NCBI GenBank assembly: GCA_022711615.1
Contig: JAKLER010000003.1
Location: forward strand, 1 to 45,256
DNA length: 45,256 bases
From: Acidobacteriota bacterium
Lineage (GTDB): Bacteria > Acidobacteriota > Thermoanaerobaculia > UBA5066
Direction: 5' to 3'
The notes beneath the pieces are model-generated. The model was not told the origin of the DNA, searched no databases, and saw only the letters and a program-made list of their open reading frames with translations. Below are positions 25,734-34,233 of this stretch, in pieces; within the stretch, counting starts at the first letter, position 1; each line of letters begins with the position of its first letter. Made by a program: the position numbers and the translations under genes.

Positions 25734-26693
25734 TCAGAGCGCCCGCAGCGAGAGCGCGAAGGCCTCGGCGGCCAGGCGCGGGTTCCGGCGCGAGTCGGGA
25801 AGGTCGCCGGCCTCGCGGAGCGCCCGGCGCGCCGCTTCGAGCAGGACGTCGACCCCCGCTTCGGAGAGCCGGGCGAGGTCCCGGTAGCGCTCGACGTGAT
25901 GGACGGTCCTGCCGGCGGGGTCGGTGCCGGCGGCGACCGCGTCCCTGAGGAGGCGTGCGAGGAGCGAGAGGCGGTCCGCGGTCGCCCCGGCGTCCTCGGC
26001 GGCGAGCCGGCCGGCGAGGACGAGCGCCCAGCCCGTGGAGCGCGACAGGAGGAGCCCCGAGACCGCCTCCAGCAGGGCGTCGCGCGTCTCCCGCGCGGCG
26101 CCGAGGTCCAGGTCGCGCGCCTCCTCCTCGCCCGGAGGGCCGAAGGCCGCGCGCGCGGACGCATCCTCGGGCGGCATTCCGCCGGCGACGAGGGCGGCGA
26201 CGAGCGCCTCCCGGGAGAAGGCGGGGAGCCTGCGGAGGACGAGCCGCGAGAGGATCGTCGGCGGGAGGAGGCGGGGGCGCGTGGCGGTCAGGACGAACCG
26301 TGCGCGCGACGGCGGCTCCTCCAGGACCTTCAGGAGCGCGCTGAACGCGGCCGACTCCGTCCGGTCGACGTCGAGGAGGACGAGCACGCGGCGCGTCCCC
26401 TCGTACGGCAGGCGCGAGGCGTCGGCCGAGATTGCGCGGACGAGCGCCGTCGGGATCGTCGTCTCCTTCGACTCGGAGGACTCGACGAACGGAGGCGTGT
26501 TCGCGCGGCGCGCCCTCTCGGGGGCGGCGACGAGGAGGTCGGGGTGCTCGCGGCGGGCGACGCGGCGGCAGTCGGGGCATTCGATCGTCCGGTCGCCGCT
26601 CCGGCAGAGGAGGGCGGCGGCCACGTCGAGCGCCTCCGCTTCGAGGCGCCGCGACCCGCGCCCGGTCAGGAGCTGGACGGGAACGTCGGTCAT
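25734..26693 (-). CDS. holB: DNA polymerase III delta' subunit-like protein
   Basis: A 319-residue clamp-loader subunit acting at the replication fork. The RFC-like core shows ECPDCRR and a further Cys upstream (partial zinc finger), LVLLDVDRTESAAFSALLKVLEEPP and ARFVLTATRPRLLPPTILSR. The SRC motif reads SRL here, and there is no convincing Walker A, as expected for a non-hydrolysing delta' rather than the gamma/tau subunit. Its ATG overlaps the tmk stop by 4 nt (ATGA). The tmk-holB order is a common bacterial arrangement and supports the call. Confidence 0.82.
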   Translation of the reverse strand: MTDVPVQLLTGRGSRRLEAEALDVAAALLCRSGDRTIECPDCRRVARREHPDLLVAAPERARRANTPPFVESSESKETTIPTALVRAISADASRLPYEGTRRVLVLLDVDRTESAAFSALLKVLEEPPSRARFVLTATRPRLLPPTILSRLVLRRLPAFSREALVAALVAGGMPPEDASARAAFGPPGEEEARDLDLGAARETRDALLEAVSGLLLSRSTGWALVLAGRLAAEDAGATADRLSLLARLLRDAVAAGTDPAGRTVHHVERYRDLARLSEAGVDVLLEAARRALREAGDLPDSRRNPRLAAEAFALSLRAL

Positions 26694-27343
26694 CGCGCCG
26701 CCCGGAGCGCCTCGAGGTCGCCGGCGACCTGCTCCGCAAGGGCCTCGACGGGGCGGGTCCCGTCGAGGACGAGGAAGCGGTCGGGCTCCCTCCGCGCCCG
26801 GGCGAGGTAGGCGGCCCGGACGCGCCTGTGGAAGGCGAGCGCCTCGCGCTCGATCCGGTCCTTCCCCCCGCGCGCGGCGGCGACTCGGGCGAGCCCCGTC
26901 GCGGGCGGGCAGTCGAAGAGGTACGTCCGGTCGGGCTCGAGCCCGCAGAAACGCGCGTGGAGGAGGTCGACGAGCTCCTCTCCGAGGTCGCGCCCCGCCC
27001 CCTGGTAGGCGCGTGAGGCGTCGGTATAGCGGTCGCAGAGGACGAGCGTTCCGGCGGAGAGCGCCGGTTCGATCGACTCCGTCAGGTGCTGCCGCCGGTC
27101 CGCGAACATCAGGAGGAGCTCGGCCCGCGGGTCGAGCTTCCCGGCGTGGAGGAGGAGCCGCCGAAGGCGAGCCCCGGCCGGCGTGCCGCCCGGCTGGCGC
27201 GTCACGAGGAGCGGCACGCCGAGCCGGCGGAGACGCCGGGCGAGAATGCGGAGCTGGGTCGACTTGCCGGAGCCCTCGATCCCCTCGAAGGTGACGAAGA
27301 GGCCCCTCCTGCTGCGGGCGGTCACGAGGCGCGATTCTCGCAT
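26690..27343 (-). CDS. tmk: thymidylate kinase
   Basis: A 217-residue kinase that converts dTMP to dTDP. The P-loop reads FEGIEGSGKSTQ (about 19-30); then LLVTRQPGGTPAG, the DRY-type motif CDRYTDASRAYQGAGRDL and the lid region RGGKDRIE. Length and motif order are normal for bacterial Tmk. The ATG at 27343 gives about 12 residues before the first beta strand; a GTG 6 codons later is an alternative. A palindromic GTATAC at 27384-27389 lies about 40 bp upstream and could serve this gene and the divergent phosphatase gene. Confidence 0.93.
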   Translation of the reverse strand: MRESRLVTARSRRGLFVTFEGIEGSGKSTQLRILARRLRRLGVPLLVTRQPGGTPAGARLRRLLLHAGKLDPRAELLLMFADRRQHLTESIEPALSAGTLVLCDRYTDASRAYQGAGRDLGEELVDLLHARFCGLEPDRTYLFDCPPATGLARVAAARGGKDRIEREALAFHRRVRAAYLARARREPDRFLVLDGTRPVEALAEQVAGDLEALRAAR

Positions 27344-27383
27344 GCAGGCGGCACGGGTCTCGGAACCGACCGGGGCGGCCTCC

Positions 27384-27390
27384 GTATACT
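27384..27390. promoter_or_regulatory. shared -10-like GTATACT between divergent genes
   Basis: GTATACT lies midway between the tmk start (27343, minus) and the phosphatase start (27433, plus). GTATAC is its own reverse complement, so it could act as a -10 element both ways. On the plus strand GGAACC (27362-27367) lies 17 nt upstream of TATACT, resembling an ECF-type -35 element. This is a weak call from sequence alone. Confidence 0.3.
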
Positions 27391-27432
27391 TCGTGCGCCC
27401 CCGACGCGAGAGCCGATCGAGAGAAGAGTGCC

Positions 27433-29997
27433 GTGACCCCCGCGCCGCCCGCAGCCCGCCGGAGGGCCATCGTCGTCGTCGGGGTCGTCGGCGCGCTGAT
27501 CGCGCTCATGTCGGTGGCCGACATGTTCCTTCCGAAGGCGTGGGACGGCGTCGTCCCGGACACCTACGCCGAAAGCGGGCTCCAGGTCCGCGCCGTCGTC
27601 CGGGGCGGGCCCGCGGAGGCGGCGGGCATCCGCCCGGGCGACACGATCCTCGGGATCGGCCGGCGGATGCTGAACACGCCGGCCGAGGCGGCCTCCGAGC
27701 TCGGCCGGCAGGCGGCGGGAGAGACCGTCCCGTACCTGATCAAGCGGGGAGAGCAGGTCCTCGAGCGCGAGGTCCTCCTCTCCCCCTACCGGCTCGGGTC
27801 GGCGTCGTACGTCTACTACGCCCTCCTCGGCGGGCTCTTCTTCGGCCTCGGCCTCTTCGTCTACTCGCGGCGGGCCGGAGACGAGGCGGCGGAGGTCTTC
27901 TTTCTCCTCTGCGTCCTCTTCATGCTCTTCTTCGTCTGCCGCCTGCGGCCGTCCAGCTACTACTGGATCGACTGGTTCGTGCAGGTGGCGGGGACGCTGG
28001 CCCTCTTCCTCCTCGGCGCGGTCTTCCTCCACTTCTTCCTCCTGTTCCCGCGCCGGAAGGTCTTCCGGTTCGCGGAGGCGCGCCCGGGAGAGGAGCCGCC
28101 GGCGGCGCCGCTCGTCCTCCTCCAGCGGTTCCTGAACGGGTCGCCCGCCCTCTTCGTCATCCTCTACACGCTCCCGCCGGCGTTCTACGCCCTCCAGATG
28201 GCGGTCCTCCGGAGGACGGGCGACCGCTCCGCGCTCGTCTACGGCGCCCCCCGGGCGAACTGGATCCTCCTCGCCGACTACCTCGTCCTCGGGCTCCTCG
28301 CGCTCGCCCACTCCTGGTGGACGGCGCGCGAGAAGACGACGCGGCGGCCGATCCTGGTCCTCCTGCTCGGCACCCTCGGCGGGATCGTCCCGTTCGTCCT
28401 CTTCGCGGTCTACTTCCCGTCGCTCTTCCGGGACGAGCGCTACCTCGCCTGGGGCGTCGTCCCGATGGCGCTCGTGCCGCTCACGTTCGCCTACGCGATC
28501 GTCCGGTTCCGCCTCTTCGACGTCCAGGTCATCGTCGGCAAGTCGATCGTCTACGCGATCCTGACGGCGATCGTCACGGGCCTCTACGCCCTCGCCGTCG
28601 TGGCGGGGAACGCCCTCGTCTCCTCGCGGACCCTCTCGCCGCTCTTCGCCTTCGCCTTCGGCCTCGCGGTCGTCCTGCTGGTCGACCCGCTCCGGCGGAG
28701 GATGCAGGCGGTCGTCGACCGGGTCTTCTTTCGCGACCGGGCCGATTTCCAGTCGGCGTTCCGCGACATCAGCCGGCAGGTCGTCGCGCAGCTCGACCGC
28801 GGCAAGATGCAGCAGCTCCTCACCGAGAGGACGGCGGAGCTCCTCCGGCTGAGCCGGCTCGACCTGCTGACGCCCCGTCCCGAGGACGGAGCGCTCGCCG
28901 ACCCGCGGCGGGGAGACGTGGCGCTCCCGGTCGGCGCCGCCCTCGGTCGGCTCCTCGTGGAGCGGGACGCCCCGGTCCCCCTCCGCGACCTCGACGCGTG
29001 GGCGCTCGACGCCCCCTCGCGGACCTTCCTGAAGGCCCAGCTCGAGCGGGGCGTCCGGGTCCTCGTCCCGGTCGCGACCCGCGGCCGGCTCCTCGGCGTC
29101 CTCGCAGCCGGGGAGAAGAAGTCGGAGGAGGAGTTCCACAAGGAGGACCTCGACAACCTCGTCACGATCGCGAACCAGGGGGCCCTCGGCCTCGAGGTGG
29201 CGGCGCTCCACGAGCAGCTGACCCGCCGCGCCGAGGTCGAACGCGATCTCGAGATCGCGCGCGACATCCAGGTGAGCCTCTTCCCGCGCGAGCTCCCCCG
29301 GATCGCGGGCATCGAGCTCTACGGCATCAGCCTCCCGGCGAAGGTCGTCGGCGGCGACTTCTACGACTTCCTGCCGGTCGACGGCGGCTTCGACGGGCGC
29401 GTCGCCCTCGTCGTCGGCGACGTCTCCGGAAAGTCGATCCCGGCCTCGCTCCTGATGGTCGCGGCCAAGGAGATCGTCTATGCCCGGTCGATGCAGGACC
29501 CGGAGCCCTCGACCGTATTCCGCGAGTCGAACCGCCGGATCTACGAGATCAAGCGGAGGATGTTCGTCTCGCTCGGCTACTTCCTCTACGACCCTCTCCA
29601 GCTGACGCTCCACTACTCCATCGGCGGGCAGCCTCTGCCTCTCGTCGTCCGCGGGGGAGAAGCCGTCGAGCTGCCGGCCCCGGTCAGCCGGCTCCCGCTC
29701 GGCGCCCTCCGGGACACGACCTACGACGCGAAGACGTTCTGGCTCCGGAAGGGGGACCTCCTCCTCTTCTACACCGACGGTCTGAACGAGGCGATGTCGG
29801 TCGAGAACGCCTATTTCGGCGACGAGCGCCTGAAGGCCTCCCTCGTGCGCCACAGCGCGGCGCCGCTGCCGGAGATGGCCGAGGAGATCCTCGAGGACAT
29901 CCGGCAGTTCACGTTCGGGGCCGAGCAGTCCGACGACGCCACGTTCGTCCTCCTCCGGGTGACGGGGGCGAAACCCGCACCGGCGGGGTCCGTATAG
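27433..29997 (+). CDS. PDZ / membrane / GAF / SpoIIE-type protein phosphatase
   Basis: An 854-residue membrane-bound PP2C-type Ser/Thr phosphatase. One N-terminal helix (about 12-30) is followed by a PDZ domain (about 45-120, GGPAEAAGIRPGDTILGIG) that should face the periplasm. Several more membrane helices run from about 125 to 415. A GAF-like region (about 440-600) and the SpoIIE phosphatase (about 615-854) follow, with KVVGGDFYDF near 637, VGDVSGKSIPASLLM, YTDGLNEA and SDDATFVLL. The usual NAGH motif reads SIGGQ. In partner-switching systems such enzymes dephosphorylate a STAS antagonist, and one is encoded at 33862. The PDZ domain suggests that it reads an envelope signal. GTG start at 27433 with GAGAAGAG upstream. 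Confidence 0.85.
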   Translation: MTPAPPAARRRAIVVVGVVGALIALMSVADMFLPKAWDGVVPDTYAESGLQVRAVVRGGPAEAAGIRPGDTILGIGRRMLNTPAEAASELGRQAAGETVPYLIKRGEQVLEREVLLSPYRLGSASYVYYALLGGLFFGLGLFVYSRRAGDEAAEVFFLLCVLFMLFFVCRLRPSSYYWIDWFVQVAGTLALFLLGAVFLHFFLLFPRRKVFRFAEARPGEEPPAAPLVLLQRFLNGSPALFVILYTLPPAFYALQMAVLRRTGDRSALVYGAPRANWILLADYLVLGLLALAHSWWTAREKTTRRPILVLLLGTLGGIVPFVLFAVYFPSLFRDERYLAWGVVPMALVPLTFAYAIVRFRLFDVQVIVGKSIVYAILTAIVTGLYALAVVAGNALVSSRTLSPLFAFAFGLAVVLLVDPLRRRMQAVVDRVFFRDRADFQSAFRDISRQVVAQLDRGKMQQLLTERTAELLRLSRLDLLTPRPEDGALADPRRGDVALPVGAALGRLLVERDAPVPLRDLDAWALDAPSRTFLKAQLERGVRVLVPVATRGRLLGVLAAGEKKSEEEFHKEDLDNLVTIANQGALGLEVAALHEQLTRRAEVERDLEIARDIQVSLFPRELPRIAGIELYGISLPAKVVGGDFYDFLPVDGGFDGRVALVVGDVSGKSIPASLLMVAAKEIVYARSMQDPEPSTVFRESNRRIYEIKRRMFVSLGYFLYDPLQLTLHYSIGGQPLPLVVRGGEAVELPAPVSRLPLGALRDTTYDAKTFWLRKGDLLLFYTDGLNEAMSVENAYFGDERLKASLVRHSAAPLPEMAEEILEDIRQFTFGAEQSDDATFVLLRVTGAKPAPAGSV

Positions 29998-30034
29998 ATT
30001 TCCGAGGGCCTCTGGGCCCGGAAGGGACCGTTCC

Positions 30035-31453
30035 GTGACGAAGCCGCGCGTCCGAAAGCTCTTCCTCGCGGCCGCGGCCCTCGCCGTGGTGGCCGGGGGG
30101 ACCGCGTTCGCCGTCCTCGCGAGGGACCGGCGCGAGGTGACGACCCGCTCGGCGGAGGCCTACCGGTTCTACCGTCAGGGGCTCGAGAACGAGCGCCGGC
30201 TCTACCACAAGGACGCCCTCGCCGCCTACGCGAAGGCCCTGGAGCTCGACCCCCATTTCGCGATGGCGACGCTCCGTCTCGCCGGCCTCTTCGCCGGGAG
30301 GGACCGCGACCGGGCCAGGTCCCTCGTCCAGTGCGCCGCCCAGAGCCGTGAGGTCCTGAACGAGCACGAGCGCCTCATGCTCGACATCGCCGAGGCGGAG
30401 CTCCTCGCCGGCGATCCGAAGCGGGCGGCGGAGCGGATCCGGGCGTACGTCGAGCGGTTCCCCGAGGACCCGGAGGGCTACTTCCGGCTGGCGGGGGTCC
30501 TCGTCCGCGAAGGGAAGCCCGACGAGACGCTCGCCACCTACGAACGGCTCGTGGCGCTCGACCCGAACCAGGCCATCGCTTACAACTACCTCGGCTACTA
30601 CTTCGTGAGGCGCCGCGACTTCGTGAAGGGCGAGGACTTCTTCAAGCGCTATCGCTTCCTCGCCCCCGACCAGGCGAACCCCTACGACTCCCTCGGCGAG
30701 CTCTACGCGAACACGGGCCGCTACGCGGAGGCGGAGGAGCACCTGAAGCGGGCGCTCGAGATCAAGCCCGACTTCCTTCCGGCCGTCGGGCACCTCGGGA
30801 CCCTGGAGGCGAGCCGGGGGAACGCGGAAGGCGCCGTGACGTGGTACCGGCGCGCCTCCGACATGGCGGAGACGTGGAAGGAGCGCTACGCCTTCGCCGG
30901 AGCCGCCGTCATGGCGCTCCTCGACGTGGGGCGGCCCGAAGACGCCCTTGCCCTCCTCGACGAGGTCGTCGCCGCGGCTCCGCACCGGGACGGCAAGGAC
31001 GCCGTCGTGATCCGATGGAGCTACCTCCGCTCGAGGGCGATCGTCCTCGCTCTCGCCGGGCGCGTCGACGAGGCCGAAGCGGAGCTCGCCGGCCTTCCGG
31101 AGCTCCCTCCCGACCTCGACGCGGACGGGAAGATGGCCCTTGAAAAGAGCCTGTCGGGGCCGAAGGCGGCGTTCGCTTCCGCCCGCGGGGATCTCGAGGG
31201 GGCCGTCCGGCATTTCCGGGAGATCCTCGCGGCCGAGACGGAGCGCGGGATGGGGGACTTCGGCTACTACCCGTCGATCTTCCGCGTGAGGGCTCGGCTC
31301 GCGGACGCGCTCGTCGCCCTCGGGCGGCGGGAAGAGGCGCGAGAGGAGCTGCGTCCCGTGCTCGCCGTGAACCCGCGTTTCGCGCCGGCTCTCGAGGTCC
31401 TCGCCCGGATCGACGGGCGCGCCGCCGCGACGACGGGAGACGCCGGGCGCTGA
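30035..31453 (+). CDS. membrane-anchored TPR protein
   Basis: A 472-residue protein with an N-terminal helix (about 9-28, LAAAALAVVAGGTAFAVLA) acting as signal anchor. Tetratricopeptide repeats follow from about 45 onward, for example DALAAYAKALELDPHFAMAT, AIAYNYLGYYFVRR and YAEAEEHLKRALEIKPDFLP. The TPR part should be in the periplasm or outside and act as a protein-binding scaffold. The GTG at 30035 is preceded by GAAGGGA. A short GGGCC/GGCCC hairpin and TATAGA (29993-29998) precede it, so it may have its own promoter. It is followed after one base by the sigma-54-type activator gene. Confidence 0.78.
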   Translation: MTKPRVRKLFLAAAALAVVAGGTAFAVLARDRREVTTRSAEAYRFYRQGLENERRLYHKDALAAYAKALELDPHFAMATLRLAGLFAGRDRDRARSLVQCAAQSREVLNEHERLMLDIAEAELLAGDPKRAAERIRAYVERFPEDPEGYFRLAGVLVREGKPDETLATYERLVALDPNQAIAYNYLGYYFVRRRDFVKGEDFFKRYRFLAPDQANPYDSLGELYANTGRYAEAEEHLKRALEIKPDFLPAVGHLGTLEASRGNAEGAVTWYRRASDMAETWKERYAFAGAAVMALLDVGRPEDALALLDEVVAAAPHRDGKDAVVIRWSYLRSRAIVLALAGRVDEAEAELAGLPELPPDLDADGKMALEKSLSGPKAAFASARGDLEGAVRHFREILAAETERGMGDFGYYPSIFRVRARLADALVALGRREEAREELRPVLAVNPRFAPALEVLARIDGRAAATTGDAGR

Positions 31454-31454
31454 G

Positions 31455-32942
31455 ATGGCGGTCCGGGTCGCCCGCTCCAGCGAGTCGTTCGACCTTCGCA
31501 AGAAGGTCCTCCGGCTCGAGACGCTCTACGACGTCTCGCGGGCGCTGAACGTCCTTCGCGACGAGCAGGCGCTCGTCGACGAGATCGTGGCTCGCGCCGT
31601 GGCCCTTCTCGACGCCGAGCGCGGGTTCGGGGTCGTGTTCGAGGAGCAGTCGGGCCCGGCCGTCGTCTCGACGGTCTCGTTCCCGACCTTCCCCGGAAGC
31701 CTCGCCGCCGCCTCGGACCCGTTCGTCCTCGATCTCTGCCGGGCGCGCGGCCCCCTCTCTCGGACGGGGGAGACCGTCCTCGGAAGCGCGGCGGGAAGCG
31801 TCGTCGGCGCGCCGCTCGTCGTGCGGGACCGCGTGCTCGGCGTCCTCGTCGCGCTCGAGAGGGAGGCGCGGGGAGGGGGCGCAGCGGCGTTCGACGACGG
31901 CGACCGGCGCTTCCTCGAGTCGGTCGCGGCCCTGGCGGCGCCGGCGCTCGACGCCCTCCGCCAGCTGCGCGCCCTCGAGGCCGACGTGGACCGGCTCCGG
32001 GAGGAGAACCGCGCCCTGAAGGGCTCGCTCGGGATCGACGAGCTCCTCGTCGGCGACTCGGCCGGCATGCGCCGGGTCAAGGAGCTCGTCGTGCGGGCGG
32101 CGGCGTCCCGCGTCGGCGTCCTGATCCGCGGGGAGAGCGGCACGGGCAAGGAGCTCGTCGCCCGGCTCCTCCACGCGGCCTCGCCGCGCCGGGACGGGCC
32201 GTTCCTGGCACTCAACTGCGCGGCGGTGCCGGAGACTCTCCTCGAGGCCGAGCTCTTCGGCATCGAACGGGGCGTGGCGACGGGGGTCGAGGCGCGGCAG
32301 GGGAAGTTCGAGCTCGCCACGGGCGGGACGATCTTCCTCGACGAGATCGCCGACGCCCCGCTCGCGATCCAGGCCAAGCTCCTCCGCGTCCTCCAGGAAA
32401 GGGAGATCGAGCGGCTCGGCGGCCGGCGGCGGATCCCGGTCGACGTCCGGGTCGTGGCGGCGACGAACGCCGACCTCGAGCGGTCGATCCGCGAGAAGAG
32501 GTTCCGCGAGGACCTCTACTACCGGATCCGGGTCGTCGAGATCCCGCTGCCGCCGCTGCGCGAGCGACGGGAGGACATCCCGCGCCTCATCGGGCACTTC
32601 CTCTCGCGGATCGCGGCGCGCGAGGGGCGGCGGCCGAAGTCGCTCGCGCGCGAGGCGGTCGCGCGCCTCCTCGACTACCCGTTCCCGGGGAACGTGCGCG
32701 AGCTCGAGAACCTGCTCGAGGGAGCGGTGGCGCTCGTGCCGGGCGAGACGATCGAGGCCGGCGACCTGCAGCTGCGCGGGGGCCGGACCGGGCCAGGTTC
32801 GGACGGCTCTCTCGACCTGGCGACGCTCGAGCTCGAGCACATCCGGAGGGTCCTCGAGTCGGTCGGAGGGAACAAGAGCGAAGCAGCGCGCATTCTCGGC
32901 ATCAATCGCCGGACCCTCTATCGAAAACACGTGTCCAATTAG
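31455..32942 (+). CDS. sigma-54-type enhancer-binding regulator with GAF domain
   Basis: A 495-residue transcription activator. The GAF-like sensor covers about 15-180, a short coiled coil about 180-200, and the AAA+ domain about 203-435, with Walker A GESGTGKE at 226 and Walker B GGTIFLDEIAD. A Fis-type HTH (about 450-493, GNKSEAARILGINRRTLYRK) ends the protein. The sigma-54 contact loop, usually GAFTGA, reads GVATGV (273-278). The Phe that contacts sigma-54 in classical members is absent, so coupling to sigma-54 may be changed. It starts one base after the TPR gene, so the two are probably co-transcribed. It is followed by an AT-rich intergenic region that it may itself control. Confidence 0.88.
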   Translation: MAVRVARSSESFDLRKKVLRLETLYDVSRALNVLRDEQALVDEIVARAVALLDAERGFGVVFEEQSGPAVVSTVSFPTFPGSLAAASDPFVLDLCRARGPLSRTGETVLGSAAGSVVGAPLVVRDRVLGVLVALEREARGGGAAAFDDGDRRFLESVAALAAPALDALRQLRALEADVDRLREENRALKGSLGIDELLVGDSAGMRRVKELVVRAAASRVGVLIRGESGTGKELVARLLHAASPRRDGPFLALNCAAVPETLLEAELFGIERGVATGVEARQGKFELATGGTIFLDEIADAPLAIQAKLLRVLQEREIERLGGRRRIPVDVRVVAATNADLERSIREKRFREDLYYRIRVVEIPLPPLRERREDIPRLIGHFLSRIAAREGRRPKSLAREAVARLLDYPFPGNVRELENLLEGAVALVPGETIEAGDLQLRGGRTGPGSDGSLDLATLELEHIRRVLESVGGNKSEAARILGINRRTLYRKHVSN

Positions 32943-33166
32943 CACAGCGGGACTATTTGGCGCGTTGCGCGCAACTCATTGTGTTTGCAATAATTATAGC
33001 CTTGTGTGCTGACGGGGCTGATGTGATGTGGCGTTTTGTCGCTATCAAAACAGAGGCCAATCGGGTCTGTCGCTGTAAGTATCTGAAGATGAGATGTTTA
33101 GGATGTGTTTGATGGACGGGGTCGTTCTGGCGCAGGTGTTGCGTCATTCCGTCGCGGGAGGAGTCG
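32943..33166 (+). promoter_or_regulatory. AT-rich intergenic region with 12-bp palindrome and hairpin
   Basis: This 224-bp gap is visibly far richer in A and T than anything else in the window, especially 32943-33110. It holds a perfect 12-bp palindrome GTTGCGCGCAAC (32964-32975), an AT run TAATTATA (32991-32998), and a small hairpin GTTTTG-N7-CAAAAC (33033-33051). TTGG at 32957-32960 and GC at 32971-32972 have the GG-N10-GC spacing of a sigma-54 promoter, but the -12 side matches poorly. No convincing ORF covers it. The likely role is a regulated promoter for the partner-switching genes that follow; an untranslated RNA is possible. Confidence 0.5.
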
Positions 33167-33391
33167 ATGGAACGCAGCATGGGACTGTCGGATCGGCCGG
33201 TGCCGGGATGTCCCGTCGGGCGTGCCCGCGCGGAAGGCGACCGGACCGCTCCCGTCGAAGGCGAGCGCCGGGTCCCGGGCCTGCTCTCCCTTCTCCTCCT
33301 CGGCGAGGCCGCGGCGTTCGCGGCGCTCCAGGTGTCGGGTAACATTCCCGAGATCGTGACCGTGCTCGTCCGGGCTCTCCTGCTGCTCTGA
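33167..33391 (+). CDS. small membrane protein of unknown function
   Basis: A 74-residue ORF with a strong ribosome site (GGGAGGAG, 33156-33163) in front of ATG 33167. Residues 1-35 are polar and Arg/Glu-rich; residues about 36-74 are hydrophobic (VPGLLSLLLLGEAAAFAALQ, then NIPEIVTVLVRALLLL), one or two membrane helices. It lies 17 bp upstream of the RsbW-like gene. The C-terminus could anchor or tune the kinase. I know no family for it. A longer ORF on the opposite strand has no ribosome site and looks like a shadow. Confidence 0.55.
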   Translation: MERSMGLSDRPVPGCPVGRARAEGDRTAPVEGERRVPGLLSLLLLGEAAAFAALQVSGNIPEIVTVLVRALLLL

Positions 33392-33408
33392 CGCGCCGAG
33401 CACCGCCG

Positions 33409-33852
33409 ATGCCGACGGCCGACACACGAGAGGTCCACCTCACCATTCCGGTCGCCCCGGAGATGGAGATCGCCGCGACGGCTCAGGTCGCGGCGCTGGG
33501 CGAATGGATGGAGCTCGGCCGCGACAAGATCGACGAAGTGAAGATGGCCGTCGTCGAGGCGTGCATCAACGCGTTCGAGCACAGCGGGACCCCCGACCAC
33601 CGCGTGGAGCTGCGGTTCCGAGTCGGCACCGAGAGGTCCGAGAACGGGGGCCGCGCCTACCTGGAGGTCGACGTCCTCGACAACGGCCACGGCTTCGACC
33701 CGGCGTGCGTCGCTTCGCCCGAGATCGGGAAGAAGCTCCGCGCGCCGCACAAGAGGGGGTGGGGGCTTCGTATCATCCGGAGCCTCATGGACGACGTGAG
33801 GATCGAGAGCGGCGAGCGCGGGACGATGATCGTGATGCGGAAGTACCGCTGA
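33409..33852 (+). CDS. RsbW-like serine kinase / anti-sigma-type ATPase
   Basis: A 147-residue GHKL ATPase-fold protein. The N-box reads VVEACINAFEHSG, the G1 box DNGHGFD and the G2 region KRGWGLRIIRSLMDDV. Length and motifs fit RsbW/SpoIIAB relatives, which phosphorylate a STAS antagonist and otherwise hold a sigma factor or other partner. The STAS gene starts 9 bp downstream and a SpoIIE phosphatase follows, completing a partner-switching set. No sigma factor gene is adjacent, so the target is unknown. Confidence 0.88.
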   Translation: MPTADTREVHLTIPVAPEMEIAATAQVAALGEWMELGRDKIDEVKMAVVEACINAFEHSGTPDHRVELRFRVGTERSENGGRAYLEVDVLDNGHGFDPACVASPEIGKKLRAPHKRGWGLRIIRSLMDDVRIESGERGTMIVMRKYR

Positions 33853-33861
33853 AGGGCGACG

Positions 33862-34224
33862 ATGAGCGAGACGCTGAAAGTGACCCTGGAGAAGCCCGAC
33901 GGGACGGTCGCGATCCTCCGGACGGACGGGTACATCAACAACACCGGCGGAGAGGAGATCGCCCGTCAGGCCTACACGCTCCTCGGCGAAGGAACGGTCC
34001 GCCTCCTGCTCGACCTCGAGAAGACGAAGATCGTGAACTCCATCGGGATCTCGATCCTGATCGAGGTGCTCGAGAAGGTCCTGGACCAGGGTGGGCGCCT
34101 CGCGTTCTGCCGCCTGACGCCGACGATCGAGAAGACGTTCCAGATCATGGGCCTCGCGCAGTACGCGCGGATCTTCCCCGCTCCCGAGGACGCCCTGACG
34201 TGGCTGCGCGGTGAGGCGGAGTAG
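33862..34224 (+). CDS. STAS-domain anti-sigma-factor antagonist
   Basis: A 120-residue STAS protein of RsbV/SpoIIAA type. The phosphorylation loop is KIVNSIGISILIEVLE, with the Ser of NSIG as the probable target of the upstream kinase. Canonical members have DSSG/DSTG, so the first acidic residue is Asn here. VRLLLDLEKT and GRLAFCRLTPTIEKTFQIMG are typical of the fold. Dephosphorylation by the SpoIIE enzyme at 34234 and perhaps the one at 27433 would free it to bind the kinase. Confidence 0.88.
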   Translation: MSETLKVTLEKPDGTVAILRTDGYINNTGGEEIARQAYTLLGEGTVRLLLDLEKTKIVNSIGISILIEVLEKVLDQGGRLAFCRLTPTIEKTFQIMGLAQYARIFPAPEDALTWLRGEAE

Positions 34225-34233
34225 CACGGACCC

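Noticed and set aside
32957-32974. A sigma-54 promoter in the AT-rich gap
   Set aside because: GG and GC have the right spacing, but the -12 element is CGCGC rather than TTGC, so it is kept only as a weak possibility within the regulatory region.
33105-33427. A 109-codon minus-strand ORF opposite the small membrane protein
   Set aside because: It has no ribosome site and a low-complexity polar sequence, while the plus-strand ORF has a strong site and a hydrophobic segment.
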